NCBI GenBank assembly: GCA_964653285.1
Contig: CAZZEX010000129.1
Coordinates: forward strand, 1 to 12,234
Reading direction: 5' to 3'
Source: CAZZEX01 sp964653285
GTDB taxonomy: Bacteria > Chloroflexota > Anaerolineae > B4-G1
Length of the DNA: 12,234 nucleotides
Below are positions 11,802-12,234 of the stretch, one piece after another. The notes under the pieces are model-generated. The model was not told the DNA's origin and did not search any database. It worked only from the letters and a program-made list of their open reading frames with translations. A program made the translations under genes and the position numbers. Numbering within the stretch: position 1 is the first letter of the stretch; every line of letters begins with the position of its first letter.

Positions 11802-12234
11802 TCATTGCTCGCCTGGCAGCCCGGTCCAGCCTGAGGGCGAACTGGCCGCAGGGACGGACGGCACGAGCGACACTTCAACTTTCACGACCTCGTCAACAGA
11901 GTGTGGCAGATAGAACGGTTCGCTTTGGGCAAACAGTTCTCCTCCTTGACCTTGGTAGATCACCCAACGGAACGGCCCCCTACCGAGGTCGGCCTTGGCA
12001 ACCCACCACGTTTTCTTGCCCTGACACACATCTTCGTCCTTATCGTAACTGAACTCATCGAACGTGCCCTGCCACCCTTCTTCGAGGTTCTGCCAGTTCT
12101 CCAGGCCATCTTGCTGCTGGACGACGGTCCATAACTCTTGCCAATGGCCGACGCTCCGAATACCCTCTTGGGTGGTTTGGAAGCGCAACTCGATGAAGCC
12201 TCCGGCAGGCGGCCGGGACAACGGGGTTGGGCGT
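11802..12234 (-). CDS. small exported protein of unknown function, second copy (B), 5' partial
   Basis: This copy matches the gene at 7339-7872 from the linker (RPTPLSRPPAGG) to the end of the conserved domain. The start and signal peptide lie beyond the right edge; the TTG at 12221 is an internal leucine codon, not the start. Against copy A it has three residue changes (N to D in DENVCQ, M to V in FRWMIYQ, I to V in PHSIDEV) and four silent ones. After SLVP, where copy A stops, it continues for 18 residues (SVPAASSPSGWTGLPGEQ) before TGA. The duplication edge thus replaced the stop codon, or the other copy lost this tail. It is on the same strand as, and upstream of, the large exported gene, 235 bp away. 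Function is unknown. Confidence 0.8.
   Translation of the reverse strand, partial: RPTPLSRPPAGGFIELRFQTTQEGIRSVGHWQELWTVVQQQDGLENWQNLEEGWQGTFDEFSYDKDEDVCQGKKTWWVAKADLGRGPFRWVIYQGQGGELFAQSEPFYLPHSVDEVVKVEVSLVPSVPAASSPSGWTGLPGEQ
11860..12234. repeat. long direct repeat, copy B (pairs with 7343-7717)
   Basis: It aligns gap-free with copy A at a constant offset of 4517 bases, with seven transitions. The two copies lie in the same orientation on either side of the 1212-residue gene and continue past the right window edge. Confidence 0.95.

Overview
The window looks like a piece of a GC-rich Chloroflexota genome (Anaerolineae/Caldilineae-like). This rests on three things recalled or inferred rather than searched: a SARP/STAND hybrid regulator of the kind common in that phylum, large exported proteins built from PPC, cadherin-like, DUF11 and CARDB modules, and an aromatic-x-LPxxL segment in two exported proteins. 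No rRNA, tRNA, CRISPR array, transposase or origin was seen.

Layout. 1-1370 (+): the end of a 2-oxoacid:ferredoxin oxidoreductase operon, with a beta subunit cut by the left edge and a complete gamma subunit that overlaps it by one base. 1389-4949 (+): a 1186-residue regulator with a SARP-type DNA-binding and BTAD front end, a P-loop NTPase, TPR-like helices and a short HEAT-like tail. 4950-5284: an intergenic region with no gene but much structure: a heptamer array over the regulator stop codon, an intrinsic terminator, 8-bp and 7-bp tandem repeats, and four 12-bp direct repeats ending just before an extended -10 promoter. 5285-7258 (+): an exported metalloprotease with an HExxHxxxxxD zinc site. 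7280-7312: a hairpin between the convergent gene sets. 7339-12234 (-): a 177-residue exported protein of unknown function, a 1212-residue exported modular protein, and, cut by the right edge, a near-identical second copy of the 177-residue gene. The two small-gene copies form direct repeats around the large gene.

How the genes may work together. The oxidoreductase is core carbon/energy metabolism. The most suggestive arrangement is the SARP-like regulator followed by the protease promoter: its four 12-bp repeats, ending 8 bp before the -10, resemble the layout of known SARP targets, so the regulator may activate the neighbouring protease. The minus-strand genes look like a duplicating cell-surface or secreted cassette.

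A GC-rich palindromic element occurs at three places, each inside coding sequence. At korB it forms the protein's C-terminus and carries the Shine-Dalgarno sequence of the next gene.
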